A stretch of 64,000 bases of DNA, from positions 620,001 through 684,000 of the forward strand of contig NZ_NBDP01000003.1 of NCBI RefSeq assembly GCF_004123845.1, written 5' to 3'. A program made the translations under genes and the position numbers. Positions within the stretch are counted from its first letter, which is position 1. Every line of letters begins with the position of its first letter. Shown here one piece after another: positions 17,113 through 25,551 of this stretch. This stretch comes from Allobosea sp. Tri-44. GTDB taxonomy: Bacteria; Pseudomonadota; Alphaproteobacteria; Rhizobiales; Beijerinckiaceae. The notes beneath the pieces are model-generated. The model was not told the origin of the DNA. It worked only from the letters and a program-made list of their open reading frames with translations, and did no database searches.

Positions 17113-18090
17113 ATGGATCGAGCCGGATCGAGTGCACGCGATGCTGTCCGGGAGCTCCAGAGCCGGATCAACCAGGACATCATCGGCCAGCAGCGGGTCG
17201 TCGAGCGCATCGTCGTGGCGCTTCTCGCCAACGGCAATATCCTGCTCGAGGGACTTCCCGGCCTTGCCAAGACGCGGGCGATCAAGAGCCTGTCGAAGAA
17301 TCTCGAATCCGATTTCAGCCGGATCCAGTTCACGCCCGATCTGCTACCCTCCGATGTGACCGGCGGCGAGATCCTGCGGCAGGACGGGCAGTTCGAGTTC
17401 CGCAAGGGGCCGGTGTTCGGCAACCTCGTCCTCGCCGACGAGATCAACCGGGCCCCGCCCAAGGTGCAGTCGGCATTGCTCGAGGCGATGGAGGAGCGCC
17501 ATGTCACCGTGGCCGGCAAGCGCTACGACCTGCCGCCGCTCTTCATGGTGCTCGCGACCCAGAATCCGATCGAGCAGGAGGGAACCTATCCGCTGCCGGA
17601 AGCGCAGATGGACCGTTTCCTCATGCATGTCCGCATCGACTATCCGTCCGATGCCGACGAGGTGAAGGTGATGCGGCTGGTGCGCGCGGAAAGCGCCGCG
17701 ACGTCCGCCGCGGCTGCGCCGGCTAAGATTCCCCAAAAGGTCATCCTCGATGCAAGGGCCGAGATCGACCGCGTCACGACGAAGGACGTCGTCGAAACCT
17801 ACATGGTCGCGCTCGTCGCCGCCACGCGCCGGCCGGCCGAATTCGGCGACCGGCTCAAGAACTGGATCGCGGTCGGGGCCAGCCCGCGCGGCTCGTTGGC
17901 GCTCGACAAATGCGCGCGGACCTATGCTTGGCTGCAGGGGCGCGACTACGTCACCCCGGCGGATGTCCAGGCGATCGCGCATGACTGCCTCAGGCACCGG
18001 CTCTCGCTCAGCTACGAGGCCGGCGCCGACGGCATGGGCGCCGATGCGGTGCTGGACGAGGTCGTGAAGCAGGTTGCCGTCGCGGCATAG
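17113..18090 (+). CDS. MoxR-family AAA+ ATPase
   Basis: A 325-residue MoxR ATPase starting at ATG 17113. Walker A reads LLEGLPGLAKTRA, Walker B LVLADEINRAPP, sensor 1 MVLATQNPIEQEG, and the arginine-finger region PEAQMDRF follows. MoxR proteins act as chaperones with von Willebrand A-domain proteins. Here it heads an uninterrupted operon with DUF58, DUF4381, two BatA/BatB-like proteins, a TPR protein and a BatD-like protein, the arrangement of envelope-stress (aerotolerance-type) operons. Its natural clients may include the exported enzymes just upstream; that is inference. Confidence 0.93.
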   Translation: MDRAGSSARDAVRELQSRINQDIIGQQRVVERIVVALLANGNILLEGLPGLAKTRAIKSLSKNLESDFSRIQFTPDLLPSDVTGGEILRQDGQFEFRKGPVFGNLVLADEINRAPPKVQSALLEAMEERHVTVAGKRYDLPPLFMVLATQNPIEQEGTYPLPEAQMDRFLMHVRIDYPSDADEVKVMRLVRAESAATSAAAAPAKIPQKVILDARAEIDRVTTKDVVETYMVALVAATRRPAEFGDRLKNWIAVGASPRGSLALDKCARTYAWLQGRDYVTPADVQAIAHDCLRHRLSLSYEAGADGMGADAVLDEVVKQVAVAA

Positions 18091-18102
18091 CGGAGACCGG
18101 CC

Positions 18103-19107
18103 ATGGCGATGATGCGGGAAAGGCTTCGAACCGGCGGCGGCGACGCGGCGAGCGTTGGAGCGCATGCTTTCGTCACGCTCGACGAACTCCTGCGCCTCAA
18201 GCACCGGGCGCGCGGCTTCAGCTTCCAGCCGCGCCAGCCCGTGCACAGCCTGCTCGCCGGGCGCCACGCCTCCCGCCTGCGCGGCCGCGGGCTGAACTTC
18301 GAGGAACTGCGCCATTATGTCGAAGGCGACGACACGCGCACGATCGATTGGCTGGCGACGGCCCGGCTCGGCGCGCCGCATGTTCGGGTCTATTCCGAGG
18401 AGCGCGATCGGCCGGTCCTGCTGCTGGTCGACCAGCGCAGCACGATGTTCTTCGGCAGCCGACGGGCGATGAAATCGGTTGCGGCGGCCGAAGTCGCCGC
18501 CCTTGCTGCCTGGCGCGTCACCTCCCTGGGCGATCGCGTCGGCGCCGTGGTCTTCGGCGATGACGGGATCGCCACGATCGAGCCGCGAGCACGGGATCAA
18601 GGCGCCGTCCGCGTGCTCACGGAGGTCGCCCGCCGGAATGCGGCACTGGCGCGGCCGTCCGCAGCCGCACCGGGAGGTGCCCGGCTCAACGAGGCCTTGG
18701 CGGCGGCGGCGCGCATGACGACGCATGACGGGCTGGTCTGCCTGATCAGCGATGCCGCGGGCGAGAACGAGGAGACCCAGCGTCTGGTCACCGGGCTCTG
18801 CGCCCATAACGATGTGCTCGCCGTCTTCGTCCACGATCCGATCGAGCAGGATCTGCCGGATGTCGGGCTCGCGACCTTCGGCTCGGGAGACGCGCAGATC
18901 GAGGTGGATTCCTCGCTCGCCTCCTTGCGCACGCGTTTCAGCGAGGAGCGCACGGCATGGCGGAGCCGGCTGGCGGGCCTGTCGCGCAGCCGCTCCATTC
19001 CCGTCCTGCCGATCTCGACCGAGTGCGATGTCGCCGAACAACTGCGCGAGCTGATCGGCCGGCGCAGCGCGCGTCGGCAAGCCGGCATAGGCGGAGGCGC
19101 GCGATGA
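18103..19107 (+). CDS. DUF58 domain protein of the MoxR/Bat operon
   Basis: A 334-residue cytoplasmic protein. DUF58 is marked by GRHASRLRGRGLNFEELRHY and the EGDDTRTIDWLATARLGAPHV hallmark region; a VWA-like fold follows (VLLLVDQRSTMFFGS, where the usual DxSxS is DQRST). It lies 12 bp after moxR, and its stop overlaps the DUF4381 start (ATGA). DUF58 proteins are constant partners of MoxR ATPases; the mechanism is not established. Confidence 0.92.
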   Translation: MAMMRERLRTGGGDAASVGAHAFVTLDELLRLKHRARGFSFQPRQPVHSLLAGRHASRLRGRGLNFEELRHYVEGDDTRTIDWLATARLGAPHVRVYSEERDRPVLLLVDQRSTMFFGSRRAMKSVAAAEVAALAAWRVTSLGDRVGAVVFGDDGIATIEPRARDQGAVRVLTEVARRNAALARPSAAAPGGARLNEALAAAARMTTHDGLVCLISDAAGENEETQRLVTGLCAHNDVLAVFVHDPIEQDLPDVGLATFGSGDAQIEVDSSLASLRTRFSEERTAWRSRLAGLSRSRSIPVLPISTECDVAEQLRELIGRRSARRQAGIGGGAR

Positions 19108-19595
19108 GCGCCGATCCCGCCGACCTGTCAAACCTGGCTGATCTGGCGCTGCCTGCGCCCGTACCGTTCTGGCCGCCGGCAGCCGGCGTCTGGATCGTCG
19201 CCGGGATGGCCGGAGCAATGCTGGCCGTGGCCGGCTGGCGGGCGCTGCGGCGCTTCTGGGCCGATGCCTATCTGCGGAGTGCGGCGGCGGAGCTCGACGC
19301 ATTGGCGGCCTCGGGAAAGCCGGACACTGCGGCGGCGGTCTCGGCGATCCTGAAGCGCGCGGCGCTGGTCGCCTATGGCCGCGAGCAGGTGGCGTCGCTG
19401 ACGGGCGGGGCCTGGGCCGCGTTCCTCGTCCGGACGGCGCCTGCCGGCACGCCGACGGATGCGTTTCCCGTGGAGTTGGGGCATGTCTTCTCCGGACAGG
19501 ACAGGGCACAGACGGGCGGGCAGACGGACCTCGTCGCCGAGGCCAAGGCTTGGCTTCGCGGCCAGCGCGGCCGTGCCGTCGCCAGGAGTGGCTGA
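19104..19595 (+). CDS. DUF4381 membrane-anchored protein
   Basis: A 163-residue protein with the DUF4381 layout: short N-terminal LADLALPAPVPFWPPAAGVW, one membrane segment (VWIVAGMAGAMLAVAGWRAL), then a cytoplasmic helical domain with AAVSAILKRAALVAYGREQVASLTG. Its start overlaps the DUF58 stop (ATGA), and the next gene begins 2 bp after its stop, so it is fully embedded in the operon. It is the small linker protein usually found between DUF58 and BatA genes. Confidence 0.85.
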   Translation: MSADPADLSNLADLALPAPVPFWPPAAGVWIVAGMAGAMLAVAGWRALRRFWADAYLRSAAAELDALAASGKPDTAAAVSAILKRAALVAYGREQVASLTGGAWAAFLVRTAPAGTPTDAFPVELGHVFSGQDRAQTGGQTDLVAEAKAWLRGQRGRAVARSG

Positions 19596-19597
19596 CC

Positions 19598-20614
19598 GTG
19601 CTTTCCCTAGCCTATCCCTGGGTTAGCCTGCTCGCTCCGATGCCCTTGCTGGTCTGGTTCGGCCTGCCGCCCCATGTCGAGCACCGCATCGGCTTGCGGG
19701 TGCCGTTCTTCGACAAACTGACCCGTCTCAGCGGGCGAGCCGCCTTTTCGGGCGGCGTCGTGGTACATCGCCATGCCGGGCGCCTGCTGCTCCTCATGCT
19801 CGTCTGGGTGCTGAGCCTGGCCGCGCTCGCACGCCCGCAATGGATTGAGCCGCCGCTGCACCGCGAGGTCCCGACCCGCGACCTGCTCGTGCTCGTCGAT
19901 CTCTCCGGCTCGATGGACACCAAGGATTTCGTTGACGCTTCCGGCCGGACCGTCGACCGCCTGACGGCGGTGAAGCAGGTCCTCGACGATTTCCTGTCAC
20001 GCCGGAAGGGGGATCGCGTCGGGATCGTCGTCTTCGGCGACGCCCCCTTCGCGCTCGTGCCCTTCACCACCGATCTCGATCTCTGCCGTGTCATGCTGCG
20101 CGATACCGCTGTCGGCATGGCCGGACCGCGCACCGCCTTCGGCGATGCGATCGGCCTGGGGATAGGGCTGTTCGCGCGCAGCACGGTCAAGGCCAAGACG
20201 ATCATCGCGCTGACCGACGGCAACGACACGCTGAGCAAGGTCGCGCCGGCCGAGGCGGCGCGCGTGGCGAAGGACAAGGGCATCGTCATCCACACCGTCG
20301 CCGTCGGGGATCCGCAGGCGGCAGGCGAGGACAAGCTCGACGAGGCCGCGCTGAAGGAGGTGGCGGACACGACCGGGGGCGGCTTTTTCCGCGCGCTCGA
20401 CCGTGCAGAGCTCGCCGATATCTATCGCCGCCTCGACGAGATCGAGACGCGCCGCATCGACACCGTCAGCGTCCGGCCGCGGCGGGATGTCTATTGGATG
20501 CCGTTGGCGGCTGCGCTGGTGCTCACTCTGCTTGTGCAGGCAGCGACGCTCGCCAGACGGCAGCGTCGGCCGCTGCGGCTCGTCTCTGCTCCGGCGACCG
20601 GAGCGGAGCGATGA
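19598..20614 (+). CDS. BatA-like von Willebrand A-domain membrane protein
   Basis: The product is about 338 residues from GTG 19598 (AGGAG ten bases before). It has an N-terminal membrane region (LLLLMLVWVLSLAAL), a VWA domain (residues about 95-280) and a C-terminal membrane helix (WMPLAAALVLTLLVQAATL). The metal-ion-dependent adhesion site is complete: Asp101-Leu-Ser103-Gly-Ser105, then a threonine in GMAGPRTAFGDA and ALTDGNDT. It should bind a divalent cation and a partner protein. Its stop overlaps the BatB-like start (ATGA). Confidence 0.93.
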   Translation: MLSLAYPWVSLLAPMPLLVWFGLPPHVEHRIGLRVPFFDKLTRLSGRAAFSGGVVVHRHAGRLLLLMLVWVLSLAALARPQWIEPPLHREVPTRDLLVLVDLSGSMDTKDFVDASGRTVDRLTAVKQVLDDFLSRRKGDRVGIVVFGDAPFALVPFTTDLDLCRVMLRDTAVGMAGPRTAFGDAIGLGIGLFARSTVKAKTIIALTDGNDTLSKVAPAEAARVAKDKGIVIHTVAVGDPQAAGEDKLDEAALKEVADTTGGGFFRALDRAELADIYRRLDEIETRRIDTVSVRPRRDVYWMPLAAALVLTLLVQAATLARRQRRPLRLVSAPATGAER

Positions 20615-21528
20615 TCGAGACACTCTCCGCCTTCCATTTCGAGCGGCCGCTCTGGCTGCTGGCGCTGTTGCCGGCTGTCGCCCTCTGGCTGGCCGAGCGG
20701 CGCCATGCCGACCCTGTGCTGCAATGGCAGCGCGTCATCGACGCGCAGCTGCTCCCCCATCTGCTTGTCGGGACGGGGCGGCAGGCGCGCATCGGGCCTG
20801 TCGACGGGCTGCTATTGGCATGGCTGCTCGCGACCATCGCGGTCGCCGGGCCGGCCTGGCAGCGCGAACCGTCCCCCTTCGCGGCCGCCAAGCCGGCAGT
20901 CGCCGTCGTCCTGAAGCTCTCGCCCTCGATGCTGACGGAGGATCTGGCCCCGACGCGGCTCGACCGCGCCCGGCAGAAGCTGGCCGATATCCTGGCCGCG
21001 CGGGAGGGAGCCGCGACGGCACTGGTCGCCTATTCGGGCTCGGCCCATCTCGTCCTGCCGCCGACGCCCGACAGCTCGGTGGTCCTCGACCTGGCGAAGG
21101 CGCTGTCACCGCGGATCATGCCGAAGGAGGGCGACGATCTCGCCGGTGCGCTCGCTCTGGCCAACCGGGCACTGGCGAGCAGCGCCGATGGCGGCTCGAT
21201 CCTCCTTATGGCGGATACGATCTCGCCCGAGGCTGTCGCCGGATTGGCGGGCGTGAAAAGCGCGCCCGTGACACTGCTCGCCCTTGTCCCGCCCGGCACG
21301 GACACGGGCGGTCTCGACGATGGCGCGCGGGCCATCGCGGCTGCCGTGGTTCCGACGACGGCAGACCAAAACGATGTCGCGGCTGCCGTCCGTCGCCTCG
21401 ATGCCGGGGGCAGGGCGGCCCATGCGACAGGCGAGGGCGAGCGCTGGCGCGAGGCCGGCTATTGGCTCACGCCGGTCTTGGCCCTGCTGGCGCTGCTCTG
21501 GTTCCGGCGCGGATGGGTGCTGTCGTGA
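20611..21528 (+). CDS. BatB-like VWA-fold membrane protein with a lost MIDAS aspartate
   Basis: A 305-residue protein with BatB layout: N-terminal hydrophobic segment (PLWLLALLPAVALWLAE), a second membrane span (LLLAWLLATIAVAGP), a VWA-like domain and a C-terminal helix (WLTPVLALLALLWFRRG). The family's LDLSPSM motif is LKLSPSM here, so the first metal ligand is Lys102 instead of Asp, although Ser104 and Ser106 remain. It probably cannot bind a MIDAS metal and may be a structural partner of BatA. The start overlaps the BatA stop (ATGA). Confidence 0.9.
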   Translation: MIETLSAFHFERPLWLLALLPAVALWLAERRHADPVLQWQRVIDAQLLPHLLVGTGRQARIGPVDGLLLAWLLATIAVAGPAWQREPSPFAAAKPAVAVVLKLSPSMLTEDLAPTRLDRARQKLADILAAREGAATALVAYSGSAHLVLPPTPDSSVVLDLAKALSPRIMPKEGDDLAGALALANRALASSADGGSILLMADTISPEAVAGLAGVKSAPVTLLALVPPGTDTGGLDDGARAIAAAVVPTTADQNDVAAAVRRLDAGGRAAHATGEGERWREAGYWLTPVLALLALLWFRRGWVLS

Positions 21529-22166
21529 AATGGGTCCGCCGGATCGCGTCCTCGCCCTATGCGGCTATCGCGCTCGCTGCGGCGCTGGTGCTGCTGGTCG
21601 CAGGCTCCCGTCTCGGCTGGCGCGACCTCTGGCTGAAGCCCGATCAGCGCGGCCGCTTGTTGATGGCCGAGAACCGTCCCGCCGAGGCCGCACAGGCCTT
21701 TCGCGATCCGCTCTGGCGGGGCATCGCGCTCTTTCGCGCCGGGGATTTCAAAGGGGCTCAGCAGGCCTTCGCGGCACGGGATACGGCCGAGGCAGCCTTC
21801 GATCGCGGCAATGCCCTGGTCATGCTCGGCCAGTACGACGAGGCTCTGAAGAGCTACGACCGCGCCCTGGCGCTGCGTTCGAACTGGCGCGAAGCGCTGA
21901 CGAACCGCGAGATCGCGCGCATCCGCGGCGAGAGAACGAAAGCCGAGGGCGGCGAGACGGGGCAGACGGATTCGCGCCCAGACGAGGTCGTCTTCGACAA
22001 GACGAAGCGGGGCGGCGAAGACACGACGGTCGAAACATCGGCACCGATGTCCGACGAAGCCGTGCGGGCGCTCTGGCTGAAGCGCGTTCAGACGAAGCCG
22101 GCCGATTTTCTCAGGGCCAAGTTTGCCTATCAGCTGAATGCGCAGCAGGCAGGAGCGGGTCCATGA
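21513..22166 (+). CDS. TPR-containing membrane protein of the Bat operon (BatC-like)
   Basis: About 217 residues from ATG 21513; GTG 21525, which overlaps the preceding stop as GTGA, is an equally good start giving 213. One N-terminal membrane segment (AAIALAAALVLLVAGSRLGW) precedes periplasmic TPR-like helices: AEAAQAFRDPLWRGIALFRA, then AAFDRGNALVMLGQYDEALK with a SYDRALALRSNWREALTNR repeat. This is the TPR protein normally found between BatB and BatD. It overlaps the batD-like start by 4 bp, so it is translationally coupled on both sides. Confidence 0.85.
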   Translation: MGAVVKWVRRIASSPYAAIALAAALVLLVAGSRLGWRDLWLKPDQRGRLLMAENRPAEAAQAFRDPLWRGIALFRAGDFKGAQQAFAARDTAEAAFDRGNALVMLGQYDEALKSYDRALALRSNWREALTNREIARIRGERTKAEGGETGQTDSRPDEVVFDKTKRGGEDTTVETSAPMSDEAVRALWLKRVQTKPADFLRAKFAYQLNAQQAGAGP

Positions 22167-23440
22167 GCGCTCTGGCCATTCTGGCGTTCCTGATCATGTC
22201 CGTCCTCGGAGGGAGTCCGGCGCGTGCCCAGATTCCCATCGATGCCCCGTTCGTGCGCACGACGCTCGATCCTGCCAGCGGCGTCGTCGTCGGCCAGCCG
22301 GTGAAGCTGCATGTCGAAGTGTTGTTCCCTGGCGAGATGCCCCATCCGCCGCTCGTCAGGGTTCCGGAAGCGGCGGGCGCGCAGATCCTGCGCTTCGAGA
22401 CACAGGCGGTCACGATCCGGGACCGGATCGCCGATCGGGATTATGTCGGGCAGAGCTTCGAATTCGTGCTCTTCCCGCGCCGCGGCGGAGAGATCGCCAT
22501 TCCGCCGGCAAACATCACCGTGCTCGACCGCGCCGGCGATCCGGCCGGGTCGGCCAAAGGTGAGGCGACGCGGATCAGCGTCACCGTGCCGCCCGGGATC
22601 GACGCCGCGGGCCCGGTCCTGGTCACGGACGTGGTCGAAATTACGCAAGACTGGTCGCCGGACCCTGCTGCGGCGACGATCAGGGCGGGCGGCGCCCTCG
22701 TGCGCACGATCCACCGCAAGGCCAGCGGCGTGCCGGCGCTCGGCATGGCCGAGTTCCGTTTCGCGGCGCCGGAGGGGGTGCGCGTCTATCCCGATACGCC
22801 CACGGTCGATGATCGCACCAATCGCGGCGAGGTGGAGGGGCTCCGCACCGATCAGGTCACTTATGTCTTCGAGACGGCGGGAACCTATACGCTGCCGGCG
22901 CTCTCGCAGCCCTGGTGGAGCCTCGCCGACAGGCAGGCGAGGACGCAGACCCTGCCGGGCGTGACCGTCACGGTCGCCATCGGCACCGCCCAGCCCGGCA
23001 CGCGACCGGCCTGGGCGTCGATCTGGCTGATCGCAACGCTTGCCGTCAGCGCAGGGCTGATTGCTTGCATATCGATGAGGAGAATGTTGGGAGAAGCTTG
23101 GCGCGCCTGGAAGACGCAGCACCAATCATCCGAGGCCTTTGCGCGCAAGCAGTTGCGAAAAGCCGCGAAGACAGGGCAGGCCGCGCCGACTTACCGGGCG
23201 TTCTCGACCTGGCTGCTGCATCAGCCGACGAAGGAGGCCGAGCAGCTCCGGGACGATGCCCGGATCGGCCCGATGATTGGGACTCTGGAAAATAGCCTTT
23301 TCGGTACCGGAGAAGATTGGAACCGAGGACGCGGCGCCGTCTTCGCCGAGGCCGTTCGAACATGGAGCGCGCGTCGAGACAATGCGTCGAACCGCTCCAA
23401 TGTACTTCCTCCGCTCAACCCTTTGTCGAGTTCCGCCTGA
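22163..23440 (+). CDS. BatD-like protein
   Basis: A 425-residue protein with a signal peptide (LAILAFLIMSVLGGSPARA-Q), a beta-rich periplasmic region made of Ig-like modules (VVVGQPVKLHVEVLFPGEM, RRGGEIAIPPANITVLDRAG), one membrane span near residue 290-310 (WASIWLIATLAVSAGLIACI) and a cytoplasmic helical tail. ATG 22163 has AGGAG upstream. It closes the operon. A short hairpin (CCTGCA/TGCAGG, 23458-23475) follows but lacks a T-run. Confidence 0.88.
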   Translation: MSALAILAFLIMSVLGGSPARAQIPIDAPFVRTTLDPASGVVVGQPVKLHVEVLFPGEMPHPPLVRVPEAAGAQILRFETQAVTIRDRIADRDYVGQSFEFVLFPRRGGEIAIPPANITVLDRAGDPAGSAKGEATRISVTVPPGIDAAGPVLVTDVVEITQDWSPDPAAATIRAGGALVRTIHRKASGVPALGMAEFRFAAPEGVRVYPDTPTVDDRTNRGEVEGLRTDQVTYVFETAGTYTLPALSQPWWSLADRQARTQTLPGVTVTVAIGTAQPGTRPAWASIWLIATLAVSAGLIACISMRRMLGEAWRAWKTQHQSSEAFARKQLRKAAKTGQAAPTYRAFSTWLLHQPTKEAEQLRDDARIGPMIGTLENSLFGTGEDWNRGRGAVFAEAVRTWSARRDNASNRSNVLPPLNPLSSSA

Positions 23441-23491
23441 GCGGCTCAATCGACTTGCCTGCAAAGACGTGCAGGGTCGCTAGATTCGCCC

Positions 23492-23890
23492 ATGCCCAAA
23501 TGCGCCATCACACCTCCAGAATTCCGCGCCGCTGCCGAGCAGCTCAGAATGTCGCCGGCGATCCTGTCGGGTGGGTTTGCCTTCCCGACCGGCGTCACCG
23601 GCGGCGATGCCGAGGGGCGGATGCCGGAGGAGGCGGAGGCTCAAGTTCGCAATGTCTTCCGCAAGATCGGGCTCGTGCTCGCCGAGGCCGGCCTCGATTC
23701 CGGCGCGGTCGTCGAGATGACGAGCTATCATGTCGGCCTGCGTCAGCATTTTGCCCTGTTCGACCGGATTCGGCTGGAGCACATGAGCAAGCCTTTTGCC
23801 GCCTGGACCGCAGTCGAAGTCGCCGGCCTCCGGCGCGAGGGCGCACGCGTCGAGGTGCGGGTGATCGCGGCGGTCGATGCGCAGATGTGA
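23492..23890 (+). CDS. RidA/YjgF-family protein
   Basis: A 132-residue RidA-fold protein: ILSGGFAFPTGVTGG, AQVRNVFRKIGLVLAEAGL, VVEMTSYHVGLRQHFALFDR and a C-terminal ARVEVRVIAAVDA strand. RidA members hydrolyse reactive enamines/imines or act as ring-amide deaminases. The arginine that binds the imine carboxylate in true RidA (in a CIR-type motif) is not obvious; the region reads GARVEVRVIA, so the substrate may differ. It precedes the D-aminoacylase-like gene by about 175 bp and may serve the same amino-compound pathway. Confidence 0.88.
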   Translation: MPKCAITPPEFRAAAEQLRMSPAILSGGFAFPTGVTGGDAEGRMPEEAEAQVRNVFRKIGLVLAEAGLDSGAVVEMTSYHVGLRQHFALFDRIRLEHMSKPFAAWTAVEVAGLRREGARVEVRVIAAVDAQM

Positions 23891-24066
23891 CGGCTCTTTC
23901 TCGTCGCTCTCGATATGACCAGCGTGGCGACAAGGGCGCGGGGAAGGCGCTCGATGCTCTGTGTTTCGCCGGCGGATTGCGGACCTGCTTGATCGAACGA
24001 TCGCCAGAAGGGCTTTGAACTGGTCGCGCTTGTTGTAACTGTCGGCGCGAAACAGAAGGATTCCGA

Positions 24067-25551
24067 ATGTTCGATCTCATTATCCGAGGTGGGCGCGTTA
24101 TCGATCCGCAGACCGCGTTCGACGAGATGGCTGATGTCGCCGTCAAGGACGGGGCGATCGTCGCGATCGGAAGCCTTTCCCAACCGGCCGGGCGAACGCT
24201 CGACGCCGACGGCCTGATCGTCACGGCCGGGTTCGTCGACCTGCATGGACATGGCCAGTCGATCCCGGCCGACCGGATGCAAGCTTTCGACGGTGTCACG
24301 ACCTCGCTGGAGCTGGAGATCGGCGTCCTGCCGGTGGCACGATGGTACGACGAGCAGGCCCATGCCGGCCGGGTCCTGAATTATGGCGCCTCTGCGGGCT
24401 GGATCTTTGGCCGGATCGCCACGCTGACCTCGCAGCAGACGCAATCGACGATCGAAGGCATGGGCCTCGCCATGCGCGACAAGCGCTGGGTCACCGATGC
24501 TGCCGATCCGGCCGAGACGGCGGACATTGTCGAGCGCGTCCGGACCGGCCTCGAGCAAGGCGGGCTCGGGATCGGCTTTCCCAATGCCTACGCGCCCGGA
24601 ACCGGCATCAAGGAGATTTCCGAGCTCTGCAGCCTGGCCGCCAGCTTCGCCACGCCGACATTCACCCACATAGCCTTCATGTCGAACGTCGATCCGCTGA
24701 GCTCGATCGAGGGATATACGCGCCTGATCGGGCTGGCGGGCTCCACCGGCGCTCACATGCATATCTGCCACTTCAACAGCACGAGCCTGCTTGACGTGGA
24801 GAGGGCGGCGGAACTCGTGCGCAACGCCCAGGCTCAAGGCCTCAAGGTCACGGTGGAGGCGTATCCCTACGGCACCGGCTCGACGGTGGTCAGCGCTGAT
24901 TTCTTCAGCGACCCGGCGTTTCCGACACGCTTTGGCACGGACTACAGCGCCATCCAGGTCGTTGCGTCGCGGCATCGGTTTCGCGACCGCGACGAGCTCC
25001 TGCGCGCCCAGCAGGAGAATGCGGGGGCGCTGGTCCTCATCCATTTCCTCGACGTGGCCGCCAACGACCGGCACAGAAAGCTGCTGGACGTCTCGGTCAT
25101 GTTTCCAGGCGGCATAATCGCGTCCGACGCGATGCCCTGGACGTTGCCGAATGGCTCGACCTACACCGGCGATGCCTGGCCGCTCCCCGATGACGCGGTA
25201 TCGCATCCCCGGTCTTCGGGGACGTTCACGAAGTTCCTGAAAGAATGGGTCCGGGAGCGACAGGCCATCAGCCTGCTCGATGGCCTCAGCAAATGCTCGC
25301 TCATCCCGGCGCAGCTGCTCGAGGGCTGCACGCCGGGCATGCACAAGAAGGGCCGCGTCCAGATCGGCTGCGATGCCGATATCGTCGCATTCGACTACGA
25401 GGCACTGACGGATCGAGCGGACTTCACCCGCATGAACGCGCCCTCCGAGGGCGTGCGGCATCTGCTGGTCGGCGGAGAGGCGGTGATCGCGGACGGAGAT
25501 CTCGTCAGGGATGCTCGCCCAGGCCGCCCCATCCGGCGCCCGACGCTGTGA
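24067..25551 (+). CDS. D-aminoacylase/N-acyl-D-amino-acid deacylase family amidohydrolase
   Basis: The 494-residue protein has the amidohydrolase composite fold: N-terminal strands (FDLIIRGGRVIDPQT), the metal-binding His60-Gly-His62 in GFVDLHGHG, FTHIAFMS and HMHICHFNS around the later metal histidines, and the catalytic Asp in GGIIASDAMPW. The pattern fits the D-aminoacylase/D-glutamate deacylase branch, which releases D-amino acids from N-acyl forms using zinc. Substrate unassigned. The stop overlaps the start of a COG0523 GTPase by one base. A half palindrome similar to the upstream operator family lies at about 24035. Confidence 0.88.
   Translation: MFDLIIRGGRVIDPQTAFDEMADVAVKDGAIVAIGSLSQPAGRTLDADGLIVTAGFVDLHGHGQSIPADRMQAFDGVTTSLELEIGVLPVARWYDEQAHAGRVLNYGASAGWIFGRIATLTSQQTQSTIEGMGLAMRDKRWVTDAADPAETADIVERVRTGLEQGGLGIGFPNAYAPGTGIKEISELCSLAASFATPTFTHIAFMSNVDPLSSIEGYTRLIGLAGSTGAHMHICHFNSTSLLDVERAAELVRNAQAQGLKVTVEAYPYGTGSTVVSADFFSDPAFPTRFGTDYSAIQVVASRHRFRDRDELLRAQQENAGALVLIHFLDVAANDRHRKLLDVSVMFPGGIIASDAMPWTLPNGSTYTGDAWPLPDDAVSHPRSSGTFTKFLKEWVRERQAISLLDGLSKCSLIPAQLLEGCTPGMHKKGRVQIGCDADIVAFDYEALTDRADFTRMNAPSEGVRHLLVGGEAVIADGDLVRDARPGRPIRRPTL

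Noticed and set aside
15021..17519. 832-codon open frame on the minus strand opposite the HAD, FGE and MoxR genes
   Set aside because: It mirrors three well supported plus-strand genes; its composition is that of an antisense frame of high-GC coding sequence.
23458..23475. CCTGCA/TGCAGG hairpin as terminator of the Bat operon
   Set aside because: The stem is only 6 bp and no T-run follows; too weak to list as a terminator.
24034..24046. Fourth copy of the TGTAACnGTTACA operator before the D-aminoacylase gene
   Set aside because: Only the left arm and two further bases match; it is mentioned as a possible half-site but not annotated.
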